64,000 nt of DNA from Melioribacter sp. (lineage in GTDB: Bacteria; Bacteroidota; Ignavibacteria; Ignavibacteriales; Melioribacteraceae), in NCBI GenBank assembly GCA_003155655.1, contig PMDS01000077.1:137698-201697 (forward strand). Reading direction: 5' to 3'. Of this stretch, positions 19,784-28,386 are shown piece by piece. The translations under genes and the position numbers were made by a program. The notes under the pieces are model-generated. The model had not been told where the DNA came from, made no database searches, and was given only the letters and a program-made list of their open reading frames with translations. The stretch's first letter is position 1, and the number at the start of each line of letters is the position of its first letter.

Positions 19784-20361
19784 TGGCAGAGTTTACACCC
19801 CACTCGTCTCCAAGAAATACCGGCTGGATTGAAGTTATTGCAGGTTGTATGTTCAGCGGAAAAACAGAAGAATTAATCCGCAGACTTAGAAGAGCAAACA
19901 TTGCACGGCAGAATGTGAAAGTTTTCAAACCTAAAATAGACGTCCGATACTCAGAAAGTGAAATTGTCTCTCACAGTGAACAGTCGCTGCCTTCAATCAT
20001 TGTTGAAAATCCAAACGAAATTTTAGCTTTGTCTGAAGACGCGGAAGTTGTTGGAATTGATGAAGCACAATTTTTTAGCAACGAACTGGTTGAAGTCTGC
20101 AATACATTAGCCAATAAAGGCAAACGTGTTATAGTTGCAGGTTTGGATCAGGATTACAAGGGTATACCTTTTGAACCAATGCCTCAACTACTTGCAATTG
20201 CAGAATATATTACAAAGACATTAGCAATATGTGTTGTCTGCGGCAACCCTGCAGATAAAACCCAGCGTAAAATTGTATCAACCGAGCGCGTTTTAGTTGG
20301 TGCATCAGACAGCTATGAAGCCCGCTGCAGAAAATGTCACTACATACCCACTGAAAAATAA
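19783..20361 (+). CDS. tdk: Thymidine kinase
   Basis: The 192-residue type II thymidine kinase has the P-loop [15 protein letters not shown], Walker B-like GIDEAQFF and the lasso region. A structural zinc site is formed by CVVCG and CRKCH near the C-terminus. It phosphorylates thymidine and deoxyuridine using ATP. Its place after cdd and before nupC makes a pyrimidine deoxynucleoside salvage module. Confidence 0.96.
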   Translation: MAEFTPHSSPRNTGWIEVIAGCMFSGKTEELIRRLRRANIARQNVKVFKPKIDVRYSESEIVSHSEQSLPSIIVENPNEILALSEDAEVVGIDEAQFFSNELVEVCNTLANKGKRVIVAGLDQDYKGIPFEPMPQLLAIAEYITKTLAICVVCGNPADKTQRKIVSTERVLVGASDSYEARCRKCHYIPTEK

Positions 20362-20370
20362 GGAAGATTA

Positions 20371-21696
20371 ATGGAGCTAGTTTATTCAATTCTTCGAGGA
20401 GCTTTAGGACTGGCAATTTTACTTTCAATTGCTTTCTTATTTTCGAACAATAAAAAGAAAATTGATTGGAAGCTAGTAGCTACCGGCGTTTTTATGCAAA
20501 TAGTTTTTGCAATTTTTGTTTTAAAAACAGGAATCGGAAGAGATATATTCAGTGCAATTAGTAAAGTTTTTGTTTCCCTGCTAAGTTTTTCATTGGAGGG
20601 CGCTAAATTTGTTTTTGGTTCGCTTGCTGTTAGTCCTGAAAACACAGGCAGCTTAGGATACTTCTTTGCATTTCAAGCTTTACCTACAATAATCTTTTTC
20701 GCTTCGTTAATGGCAGTATTTTATTATTTCGGAATAATGCAGAGAGTTGTACAGGGAATAGCCTGGGTAATGGCGCGGGTTATGGGAACCAGCGGCGCTG
20801 AATCTCTATCAGTTGCTGCAAATATTTTTATCGGGCAAACAGAAGCCCCTCTTGTTGTACGCCCGTACATTGCAACAATGACTCAATCTGAATTGCTGAC
20901 CATGATGATTGGCGGAATGGCTCATATTGCCGGTGGAGTTATGGCAGCTTACGTGCAATTGCTTGGAGTTGCATACGCCAAAGCGAAAGGATGGCCTGTT
21001 GATACTGCACAAGTTCAATTTGCTGGACATTTACTTACTGCTAGTATTATGTCTGCTCCGGCAACAATGTTAATTGCAAAAATTTTGATTCCTGAAACCG
21101 GGGTACCGTTAACAAGAGGGACGGTTAAATTAAAGATCGAAAAAACGCAGTCGAATGTGATTGAAGCTGCTGCATCCGGAGCTTCCGATGGGGTTAAATT
21201 AGCCATTAACGTTGCAGGAATGCTAATTGCATTTATTGCTTTTATTGCATTATTCAATTATCTGCTCATCAGCTTTGGTTACTGGATAAATATTAATTCA
21301 TACTTTCAGCAAAATTTTGGGCAGCCGCTCTCGCTTGAGCTATTATTCGGCTTAGTTTTCCGGTTCATTGCTTTTGCAATTGGAGTACCCTGGAAAGATT
21401 CGATGCAAGTCGGAAGTCTGATGGGTATTAAACTTGTACTGAATGAATTTGTTGCGTACATGCGTTTATCTGAAATAATTCCTTTGCATCAGCTTTCTGA
21501 TAAAGCAATTACGATTGCAACATATGCACTTTGCGGATTTGCAAATTTTTCTTCAATTGCAATCCAGATCGGCGGTATTAGTCCGCTTGCAGAAAGCAGA
21601 AGAGGCGATATTGCCAGACTAGGTTTGAAAGCAGTTCTGGGAGGAACAATAGCAACCTGGATGACAGCAACAATAGCAGGAGTTCTTGTTCAATGA
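20371..21696 (+). CDS. nupC: Concentrative nucleoside transporter (NupC/CNT family)
   Basis: The 441-residue membrane protein has about ten hydrophobic segments and the CNT features: an N-terminal LKTGIGRDIF region, the core GQTEAPLVVRPY and a C-terminal CGFANFSSIAIQIGG. CNT proteins import nucleosides with Na+ or H+. It lies 9 bases after tdk and overlaps pnp through ATGA. The gene set supports a role in feeding imported nucleosides to the intracellular salvage enzymes. Confidence 0.95.
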   Translation: MELVYSILRGALGLAILLSIAFLFSNNKKKIDWKLVATGVFMQIVFAIFVLKTGIGRDIFSAISKVFVSLLSFSLEGAKFVFGSLAVSPENTGSLGYFFAFQALPTIIFFASLMAVFYYFGIMQRVVQGIAWVMARVMGTSGAESLSVAANIFIGQTEAPLVVRPYIATMTQSELLTMMIGGMAHIAGGVMAAYVQLLGVAYAKAKGWPVDTAQVQFAGHLLTASIMSAPATMLIAKILIPETGVPLTRGTVKLKIEKTQSNVIEAAASGASDGVKLAINVAGMLIAFIAFIALFNYLLISFGYWININSYFQQNFGQPLSLELLFGLVFRFIAFAIGVPWKDSMQVGSLMGIKLVLNEFVAYMRLSEIIPLHQLSDKAITIATYALCGFANFSSIAIQIGGISPLAESRRGDIARLGLKAVLGGTIATWMTATIAGVLVQ

Positions 21697-22514
21697 TAAA
21701 TATGAACGCGATATACAAAGAAACAGTTGAAACAATTACAAAACAAATTCCTTTTGAACCTGAGATTTGTATTGTTCTTGGCAGCGGGCTTGGCGACTTT
21801 GCAGAAAAAGTGGAGACTGTAAAATCAATTGCAACTGCCTCCCTTCCAAATTATCCTGTATCAACTGTTCAGGGACACCAGGGATTTCTACATTTCTCAC
21901 ACTATAAAAATAAAAAACTGCTTATTGTTCAGGGGAGAATACATTTTTATGAAGGTTATGGCTTATCTCAGTGTGTTGTGCCTGTACACGTTGCGTCAAA
22001 ACTTGGATGCAAAAAAATAATACTTACAAATGCAGCCGGAGGTGTAAATACAAATTACAGTCCGGGTGATTTAATGCTTGCTACATCATTTAACGGCACA
22101 GCAATTAAGAGTGAACTAACAGAATTAATAGGACTTGCTGCTCTTGAACAGAGGAATACATTCTTGGATTTCCCTTCCAAAGAAATTAACCTAGCAATAA
22201 TAAAAGCAGCGCTTGAAGAAAAAATTTTACTGCGCGAAGGCGTTTACTGGCTGACAAAAGGTCCAAGCTACGAAACACCAGCAGAAATTAAAATGATTGC
22301 CAGATACGGCAGCGATGCAGTAGGTATGTCAACTGTGCATGAAGCATTTTATGCTTCAACAATAGGGTTAAAAGCCGCATCAATATCATGCATAACAAAT
22401 TTTGCGGCAGGGTTGTCAGATCAAAAGCTCTCACATACAGAAGTAATGGATACAGCAGAAAGAGTTAAAAATAGTTTTGAAAGACTTGTAAAAAAATCGA
22501 TTGAATTGATGTAG
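21693..22514 (+). CDS. Purine nucleoside phosphorylase
   Basis: The 273-residue protein belongs to the trimeric PNP/MTAP family. It shows VLGSGLGDFA, the phosphate-binding GHQGFLHF region, LTNAAGGVN, and the substrate-loop GPSYETPAE with AVGMSTVHE. It cleaves purine nucleosides with phosphate. The start overlaps nupC through ATGA; a second ATG at 21702 is possible. It closes the cdd-tdk-nupC-pnp cluster and completes both pyrimidine and purine nucleoside use. Confidence 0.94.
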   Translation: MINMNAIYKETVETITKQIPFEPEICIVLGSGLGDFAEKVETVKSIATASLPNYPVSTVQGHQGFLHFSHYKNKKLLIVQGRIHFYEGYGLSQCVVPVHVASKLGCKKIILTNAAGGVNTNYSPGDLMLATSFNGTAIKSELTELIGLAALEQRNTFLDFPSKEINLAIIKAALEEKILLREGVYWLTKGPSYETPAEIKMIARYGSDAVGMSTVHEAFYASTIGLKAASISCITNFAAGLSDQKLSHTEVMDTAERVKNSFERLVKKSIELM

Positions 22515-22559
22515 CAGAATGAAATAATAAAAATTTTCCGAACAAATGGAGGATACACG

Positions 22560-23840
22560 ATGTTGTACGGTAGATTTAGAATGTTAAACCAATCCCCTCT
22601 TAAAATATTTTCTTCTAATTTATTTACGATTGTATTTTTTTTCACCGCACTGTTAACCATTTTTATTTTTACCAGTTGCCAAAGACCTCTGGGGAAAGAC
22701 GCATCCGAAGGATGGGTAGGAACGTGGGGTACTGCTCCACAGCTTGTTGAACCGGGTAACATGCCTCCAAAGCCGGGACTGAGTAACAACACATTGCGGC
22801 AGGTAGTACATGTTTCTATTGGCGGAGAACGCATACAAGTAAAATTCTCAAACGAATACGGTAAGAGTCCTGTAACATTGAAATCTGTTCATATTGCACT
22901 CTCTGAAGGTAATGGGGTGATAGATCCCGCTACAGATAAAGCAATTTTGTTTAATGGAAAAGCGGAATGCACTATGGCACCCGGTCTTGCTGTTACATCT
23001 GATCAGATAGATTTTGCATTTAAGCCAAGGACTGATTTAGCAATAACAATTTTATATGGTGATACTCCGACTGAAGTAACAGGTCATCCCGGCTCAAGGA
23101 CAACATCATATATTGTTACGGGTAATAAAGTTTCTGAGACTGAGTTAAAAGGTGCAGTGACTACAGATCATTGGTATACTATAAGCGGCATAGATGTAAT
23201 GAAGACAGAGTCTTCTGCGGCGGCTGTTGTAATACTTGGCAACTCAATTACAGACGGACGCGGTTCAGGCACAAACAAACAAAACCGCTGGCCTGATGAA
23301 CTTGCACGGCGACTGCAAGAAAATCCTAGTACACAACAAGTGGCTGTTTTAAATATGGGAATCGGTGGAAATTGTGTGCTTCGCAATGGATTAGGTCCTT
23401 ATGCACTTAGCCGCTTTGACAGGGATGTTATAAAACAAAACGGTGCGCGCTGGTTAATTATCTTTGAAGGAATAAACGATATCGGCGGGTCAAAGGGAAA
23501 AGAAGGCGCTGCCACAGTAGCACAAGAATTAATTAAAGCTTATGAAAAAATGATTGACATTGCACACGCTAAAGGAATGCGTGTTTACGGGGCTACTATT
23601 CTTCCGTTTGGAACCTCATTTTACGATGCACCGGAGCATCAAGATGCATGGAAGACTGTTAATGAATGGATAAGAACAAGCGGGCGTTTTGACGCGGTGA
23701 TTGATCTTGCCGCTGCAATGAAGGAGACGACAGATCCGACACGGCTTTTGCCTGCTGCCGATACAGGAGATCATCTTCATCCAAACGAGTTGGGTTACAG
23801 GATGATGGCAGAAGCAGTGGATTTGAAGCTGTTTGAGTGA
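22560..23840 (+). CDS. SGNH/GDSL-family lipoprotein hydrolase
   Basis: The 426-residue protein has a long N-terminal hydrophobic segment ending in IFTSC, a near-consensus lipobox, so it is probably an outer-membrane or periplasmic lipoprotein. An N-terminal beta domain (GTWGTAPQ onward) precedes the SGNH hydrolase domain. Block I is GNSITDG with Ser229; the usual Asp of GDSI is Asn. The block V dyad is Asp404-His407 in DHLHPNE. Family members remove acyl groups, often acetyl from polysaccharides. A GGAGG lies before the ATG. Base composition looks richer in G+C than neighbouring genes, a possible sign of transfer. Confidence 0.82.
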   Translation: MLYGRFRMLNQSPLKIFSSNLFTIVFFFTALLTIFIFTSCQRPLGKDASEGWVGTWGTAPQLVEPGNMPPKPGLSNNTLRQVVHVSIGGERIQVKFSNEYGKSPVTLKSVHIALSEGNGVIDPATDKAILFNGKAECTMAPGLAVTSDQIDFAFKPRTDLAITILYGDTPTEVTGHPGSRTTSYIVTGNKVSETELKGAVTTDHWYTISGIDVMKTESSAAAVVILGNSITDGRGSGTNKQNRWPDELARRLQENPSTQQVAVLNMGIGGNCVLRNGLGPYALSRFDRDVIKQNGARWLIIFEGINDIGGSKGKEGAATVAQELIKAYEKMIDIAHAKGMRVYGATILPFGTSFYDAPEHQDAWKTVNEWIRTSGRFDAVIDLAAAMKETTDPTRLLPAADTGDHLHPNELGYRMMAEAVDLKLFE

Positions 23841-23926
23841 GACTAGACAATAGAGTACATATATATTTCTTGTATGAATTAGTTAATAAACCCGCCCAGC
23901 AATCCGTTTGAAAATGGAGGTGGGTA

Positions 23927-24023
23927 AACCGTTGAAACGGTTACAAATTGTTAACCATTTTATTAACCAACGGATTAATCCGTTGGTTAATTAGAACAAA
24001 ATTACTCTTTTGAAATTGTTTCA
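23927..24023. repeat. Cluster of intergenic palindromes
   Basis: Three inverted repeats lie in the 262-base gap upstream of the STAND gene. AACCGT/ACGGTT with a TGAA loop spans 23927-23942. A perfect 30-base palindrome spans 23962-23991, with arms reading ATTAACCAACGGATT. TGAAA/TTTCA spans 24011-24023. The octamer AATCCGTT recurs inside the arms of the hairpin at 33552-33582. This looks like a REP/BIME-type extragenic element. No U-run follows the large palindrome, so it is not a standard terminator. Confidence 0.55.
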
Positions 24024-24090
24024 ACAGTTTTCTTTAACCAAGTTTTAATTTACACAATAGGTTATATATTTTTTCCCATGCAATTATCAC

Positions 24091-24100
24091 GGGAGGTGAT
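24091..24100 (+). promoter_or_regulatory. Strong Shine-Dalgarno site deciding a GTG start
   Basis: GGGAGGTGAT is a near-perfect anti-SD match just upstream of the GTG at 24103. The only close ATG (24099) is in another frame, so this site supports the GTG start of the STAND gene. Confidence 0.7.
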
Positions 24101-24102
24101 GT

Positions 24103-26433
24103 GTGCTTGGACAGGAATTAACGAACTATCCATTTATTAAATGGCTGTTGGATCATTTCTACTATCTAATAGGTTTTGCCCTCATTGTTATTGCGATTTC
24201 CAAATTTACGAAGGCACTTGACGATATTTGGTCATTTCTTAAAAAGCCTTTTGCTAAAAAAAATGAAAAAGCAAAAGAACCTAAAAATACAACACAAACA
24301 TTTAAAGATTCTAAAAATTTTGTTGGCAATCTAGATATCAATGCTAAGGAAAATGTAGATATACATTTTGGTGATAACATATATCAAACCAATACAAAAG
24401 ATAAACAAAAAGAATTCCCACATTTTCTCACAAACATTCCTCATAATCTTACAGAAAATGTTTTTGGAAGAGATGAAGATTTAGAGGAACTTAAAAAACT
24501 TCTTGAAGAAAATAGTACAGTACTTGTAATTAACGGTATGGGCGGTATTGGTAAAAGCACTATTGCACAAAAGTATGTTCAGGTAAACCAAAATAAATAT
24601 GACCATATTGCTTACATTGAGGTACCAACAGAATTTGAAAGCAAAAAGTCCGAAAGCGATGAATTCACTTTGCTTTCAACTTTAACAGATACCCTTGCCG
24701 CAGGTTTAGATATTCAATTTGATGCAAAGACACCACTTGAAAATAAATTTTCAACAATTATGTTGATGCTTCAAAATATTGACGGGAATAATTTGCTTGT
24801 TATAGATAATACAAGCAGTATACTTTATAAATATGCCAACGAACTGCCTTCTCCTCCTAATTGGAAAATCTTAACTACCTCTCGAGAGCAAATCGGTGAT
24901 TTTACTCTTAAAGATTTAAGCGTTCTGCAACCCGAACCTGCAAGACAATTGTTTTATAAACATTACAAACTAGAAAAAGATGATACCATACTTGATTATG
25001 TATTTGAAAAAATTGGCTGGCATACATTAACAATTGAGTTACTTTCTAAAACATGTTCTGCGCGCGGTATTAAGTTAAAAGAATTGAAGGAGCTTATTGA
25101 TAAAGAGGGGTTGGATTTTAAGATTAAAGCCAAAGTTGCAACACCGCACGGAAAAACAAACCCTGAAGGAGAATATTTATTTGAGCATCTGCTTGCAACC
25201 TTTGTTATTGACTTAAATGAAGGATGTAAGACTTTACTTACTTACTTTTCCATACTTCCTTCTGTTCCTATACCATACAGCGATTTAATAGAATTGTTTG
25301 GAATTAATAAAGAAAATGACACTGAGTTTTTTGAAAACCTGAACCAGCTTGAAAAATATGGATGGTTAATAAAAAATAATACAGAGAACACATTCAGGTG
25401 CCACCAAGTAATACAGGAAGTTACTCGTAAAAAGCTTTTACCAGATGAAAACAATTGTGAAACTTTAATTGTGAGCTTAACAGAACTATTAAGGGTTGAT
25501 GCCGATAAAGATAACCCAATAAATAAATTTAAATGGATAATTTATGGTAGGACTTTGCTACATTATCTTAATATTGAATCAGAAAAAGTTTCTACACTTG
25601 CAAATAGTCTAGGGTTACGTTTAAAGGATCAAGGCTATTATACAGAGGCCAAAGAACTGATGACGAAAGCTCTGCAATCTGATATTAAAAACTTCGGAGA
25701 AGATCATCCTTCTACTACAATAAGCCGTTCTAATCTTGCGCTGAGATTACAAGATTTGGGAGAATTGAATAAGGCTAAAGAATTAATGGAAAAGGCTCTA
25801 CAATCTGCTATTAAAAACTTCGGTGATGATCATCCTTCTACTGCAATAATCCGTTCTAATCTTGCACAGATATTACAAGATTTGGGAGATTTGAAAGGGG
25901 CTAAAGAACTGATGACGATAGCCCTGCAATCGGATATTAAAAACTTCGGTGAAGATCATCCTGCGACTGCAAGAAGACGTTCTAATCTTGCGCTGATATT
26001 ACAGGATCTGGGAGATTTGAATGAGGCTAAAAAGCTGATGGAATTGGCTCTGCAGTCTGCTGTTAAAAACTTTGGTGATGATCATCCTTATACAGCAATT
26101 AGCCGTTCAAATCTTGCGCAGATATTACAAGATTTAGGAGATTTAACTGGGGCTAAAGAATTAACGGAAAATGCTTTGAAATCTGCAATTAAAAACTTCG
26201 GAGAAGATCATCCTTCCACTGCAAGAAGCCGTTATAATCTTGGGTCGATATTAAAAGACCTGGGAAATTTAGACCAATCTAAAGAACTATTAACAAAAAC
26301 ATACATATATCTTAAAAATAAATTTGGAGAAAACCATCCGGATACAAAGAAAGTAAAAGGGAATTTAGATAATATTCTTTCACTAATTGAGAAGCAGAAG
26401 AAAAATAATAAAAAATTTGGACAAATAATTTAG
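24103..26433 (+). CDS. Membrane-anchored STAND NTPase (NB-ARC-like) with six TPRs
   Basis: The 776-residue protein starts at GTG 24103. It has one transmembrane segment (about residues 14-34) and a basic linker. A stretch near 75-95 (GNLDINAKENVDIHFGDN) resembles the linker that precedes many STAND modules. The NTPase domain follows: P-loop GMGGIGKST at 145-153, Walker B LLVIDN at 231-236 and WKILTTSRE at 254-262. A winged-helix-like region extends to about 470. Residues 503-754 are six 42-residue kinesin-light-chain-type TPRs. STAND proteins are switch ATPases whose repeats sense a ligand, and many act in phage defence. No catalytic effector domain is visible, so output may be through the membrane anchor. 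Confidence 0.85.
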   Translation: MLGQELTNYPFIKWLLDHFYYLIGFALIVIAISKFTKALDDIWSFLKKPFAKKNEKAKEPKNTTQTFKDSKNFVGNLDINAKENVDIHFGDNIYQTNTKDKQKEFPHFLTNIPHNLTENVFGRDEDLEELKKLLEENSTVLVINGMGGIGKSTIAQKYVQVNQNKYDHIAYIEVPTEFESKKSESDEFTLLSTLTDTLAAGLDIQFDAKTPLENKFSTIMLMLQNIDGNNLLVIDNTSSILYKYANELPSPPNWKILTTSREQIGDFTLKDLSVLQPEPARQLFYKHYKLEKDDTILDYVFEKIGWHTLTIELLSKTCSARGIKLKELKELIDKEGLDFKIKAKVATPHGKTNPEGEYLFEHLLATFVIDLNEGCKTLLTYFSILPSVPIPYSDLIELFGINKENDTEFFENLNQLEKYGWLIKNNTENTFRCHQVIQEVTRKKLLPDENNCETLIVSLTELLRVDADKDNPINKFKWIIYGRTLLHYLNIESEKVSTLANSLGLRLKDQGYYTEAKELMTKALQSDIKNFGEDHPSTTISRSNLALRLQDLGELNKAKELMEKALQSAIKNFGDDHPSTAIIRSNLAQILQDLGDLKGAKELMTIALQSDIKNFGEDHPATARRRSNLALILQDLGDLNEAKKLMELALQSAVKNFGDDHPYTAISRSNLAQILQDLGDLTGAKELTENALKSAIKNFGEDHPSTARSRYNLGSILKDLGNLDQSKELLTKTYIYLKNKFGENHPDTKKVKGNLDNILSLIEKQKKNNKKFGQII
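25609..26364 (+). repeat. Six tandem 126-bp repeats encoding TPRs
   Basis: Repeats begin at 25609, 25735, 25861, 25987, 26113 and 26239, with an exact 126-base period and no insertions. Units 2 to 5 are strongly similar at the DNA level, for example in the segments encoding KNFGEDHPST and LQDLGDL. The first and last units diverge most. This pattern indicates recent internal duplication and possible copy-number variation between strains. Confidence 0.9.
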
Positions 26434-26487
26434 TTAGAGTTTCTCCCAAAGGGATAAATTCGCCGCGCTCAGAATTAAAAGCTTCGC

Positions 26488-27198
26488 TCAATATTGAAGG
26501 GCTAATAAAGAAGCTGCGGTAATAATTGAAGTCTCTGATCGAAGACGATGACCACTTAACCTAACCATTATCAATTCTCCATTCTCAATTTTCAATTCGT
26601 CTTCCGAAAAGCCGCCCTCAGGACCGAAAATTAGAATGGAGAGTGTAGAACGTAGAGTGCAGAGATCCGGTTGGAAAGTTTGTTCGGCGTTTTGATCAAA
26701 GATATATTTTACACCTTCCATTTTCATTATTTCGGAGACGTTTTTTACAAAATAGATCTTTGGCAGCCAGGCGCGGAGGGATTGTTTCATTGCGGCAAGT
26801 AATATCTTTTCCCAGCGTTCAAGCTTTTCCCCTTTTGCAACTGTGCGCTGAGATTCAAATACAATAAAATTAGTAATTCCAAGCTCAACACATTTTTCAA
26901 GTGCAAATTCAAACCTGTCGGCACTTTTTAAACGCGGTATGCAGAAACAAATATTTGCTAAACTATTTTCATAAGGTCTTTTGGAAATTATCCTGCACGC
27001 AATTTCATTCTTCTCAATTCTTTCCACGAGTGAATTGTAGATTATACCTTTTCCGTCGGTAACATAAATAATATCCCCTTCTTTATGGCGCATTACATTT
27101 TTAATGTGATGGCACTCTTCATCCACAAGATGAATTGTATCATCTACTATAGGAAAACTTGAATAGTATAATTCTACATCAGAAAGAAAATCATTCAT
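26488..27198 (-). CDS. rsmE: 16S rRNA m3U1498 methyltransferase
   Basis: The 236-residue SPOUT methyltransferase has the RsmE features: an N-terminal PUA-like domain with HHIKNVMRHKEGD, then RLKSADRFEFALEKCVELG, and the SAM-binding knot GPEGGFSEDE plus RSETSIITAASL. It methylates U1498 of 16S rRNA. Part of the coding sequence (26571-26600 and 26632-26664) resembles simple intergenic repeats seen elsewhere in the window. It converges with the STAND gene, from which it is separated by 54 bases. Confidence 0.92.
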   Translation of the reverse strand: MNDFLSDVELYYSSFPIVDDTIHLVDEECHHIKNVMRHKEGDIIYVTDGKGIIYNSLVERIEKNEIACRIISKRPYENSLANICFCIPRLKSADRFEFALEKCVELGITNFIVFESQRTVAKGEKLERWEKILLAAMKQSLRAWLPKIYFVKNVSEIMKMEGVKYIFDQNAEQTFQPDLCTLRSTLSILIFGPEGGFSEDELKIENGELIMVRLSGHRLRSETSIITAASLLALQY

Positions 27199-27304
27199 TT
27201 AATTAATTTGACTTATATAATTTTAAAATAACAAATGACTATTTAACTTTGAGAAATAGATATTTATTCCAATTGGTTACGAAATAAAGGTGATGTTTGT
27301 TTTA

Positions 27305-28165
27305 TTATTTTTTTGTTCCAGGAATAGTCTTTTTTATTTTAATACTATCTTTTTTAAGATATTCTTTTTTCCACTCATTGAAATATTTGAAATCGAACAT
27401 CTTAATATTTACTTTATAATTATCACGAAGTATAATAAAACCAAAGGCCACATCAGATAAGTCGTTTGCATTATCAATAAACTGTATAATCTTATTTATC
27501 ATAAGTGAATCTGGGATAGACGCGTCAACATTAAGTATGCCTCTTAAATTCAGATTTGATTTTTTCCTTTCATTTATCATATTCGTGGTCATAGTATCAT
27601 AATCTATGCTAATTCTTGACAAAATTTCTAAAGCACTACTTTTAATTGCTTCATCTTCAGTTGAACTAATGAATTTATTAAATTCATCAAGAGCAGACCT
27701 ATATCCTCTCCTCATTTTATTAGCAATATCACTAAGTCTAGTTAATTCGATCATTTTAGGCGAAATAAGATCAGCGATTCTTTTCTGAATAGCGGAATTA
27801 AGTTCTTTTTTAGCAACAGAATCTATCATGTTCGTAATATTATGTGAACGGAATCCTTCCTCTACTTTTTTTATAGTCTCGGTTCTGGCAATTTGAGAAG
27901 CTTCTATTCTCAAGTCTGAAATACTATTCGAGACTAATTTCTTAGATTCGGTTATTGTATTAACGGCTGATGTTTCAAGCCCTCCGACCTTATCCTTAAT
28001 ATCAGTTTTGATTTCATTCATATTGGAATAGAAAAAGATACCTGCGACTGTTAATATTATACTAATTACACCCACAGTAAGAATAAGAAGGTATTGAAAA
28101 AATTTCCTTAATTCCTCATAGTGAATTTGAGAGTCGGATTTTTCTTCTATCGGTGTTTTATTCAT
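27305..28165 (-). CDS. Unknown single-pass membrane protein with coiled-coil region
   Basis: I do not recognise this 286-residue protein. Residues 1-23 are polar, residues 24-46 form one transmembrane helix, and residues 50-130 are heptad-like with many Ile, Val, Lys and Glu, suggesting a coiled coil. The C-terminal half is helical and ends in a Lys-rich tail. The arrangement (short cytoplasmic head, membrane helix, long coiled coil) is like membrane stator or sensor proteins, but no functional motif is visible. It stands alone between rsmE and an Omp85-like gene with about 100-220 bases of spacer on each side. Confidence 0.65.
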   Translation of the reverse strand: MNKTPIEEKSDSQIHYEELRKFFQYLLILTVGVISIILTVAGIFFYSNMNEIKTDIKDKVGGLETSAVNTITESKKLVSNSISDLRIEASQIARTETIKKVEEGFRSHNITNMIDSVAKKELNSAIQKRIADLISPKMIELTRLSDIANKMRRGYRSALDEFNKFISSTEDEAIKSSALEILSRISIDYDTMTTNMINERKKSNLNLRGILNVDASIPDSLMINKIIQFIDNANDLSDVAFGFIILRDNYKVNIKMFDFKYFNEWKKEYLKKDSIKIKKTIPGTKK

Positions 28166-28386
28166 TTTGCACCCCTTATTTAAATATCAGTATATTCAAA
28201 AAACTTAACATTGGTTTAATTCACTTAATAGGGCAAAGGAACATTTATAATATAGCAAAAAGGTTGGCTCTCTTCAAAAATAGTAAGTAGCTTAAGATTT
28301 TTATCGTTGTAGTTTTTAACTACCCCCGAAGGTTATTCATTTTGATTTATTTATCAAATCAGTTTATTAATATTTCTTATTTTTCA

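Noticed and set aside
23962..23991. Large palindrome as a terminator of the GDSL gene
   Set aside because: No T-run follows the stem on either strand, and the loop-free palindrome is not a typical terminator.
25609..26364. Regular 126-base periodicity as a possible CRISPR or satellite array
   Set aside because: The period is a multiple of three, stays in one frame and encodes TPRs, and there are no spacers.
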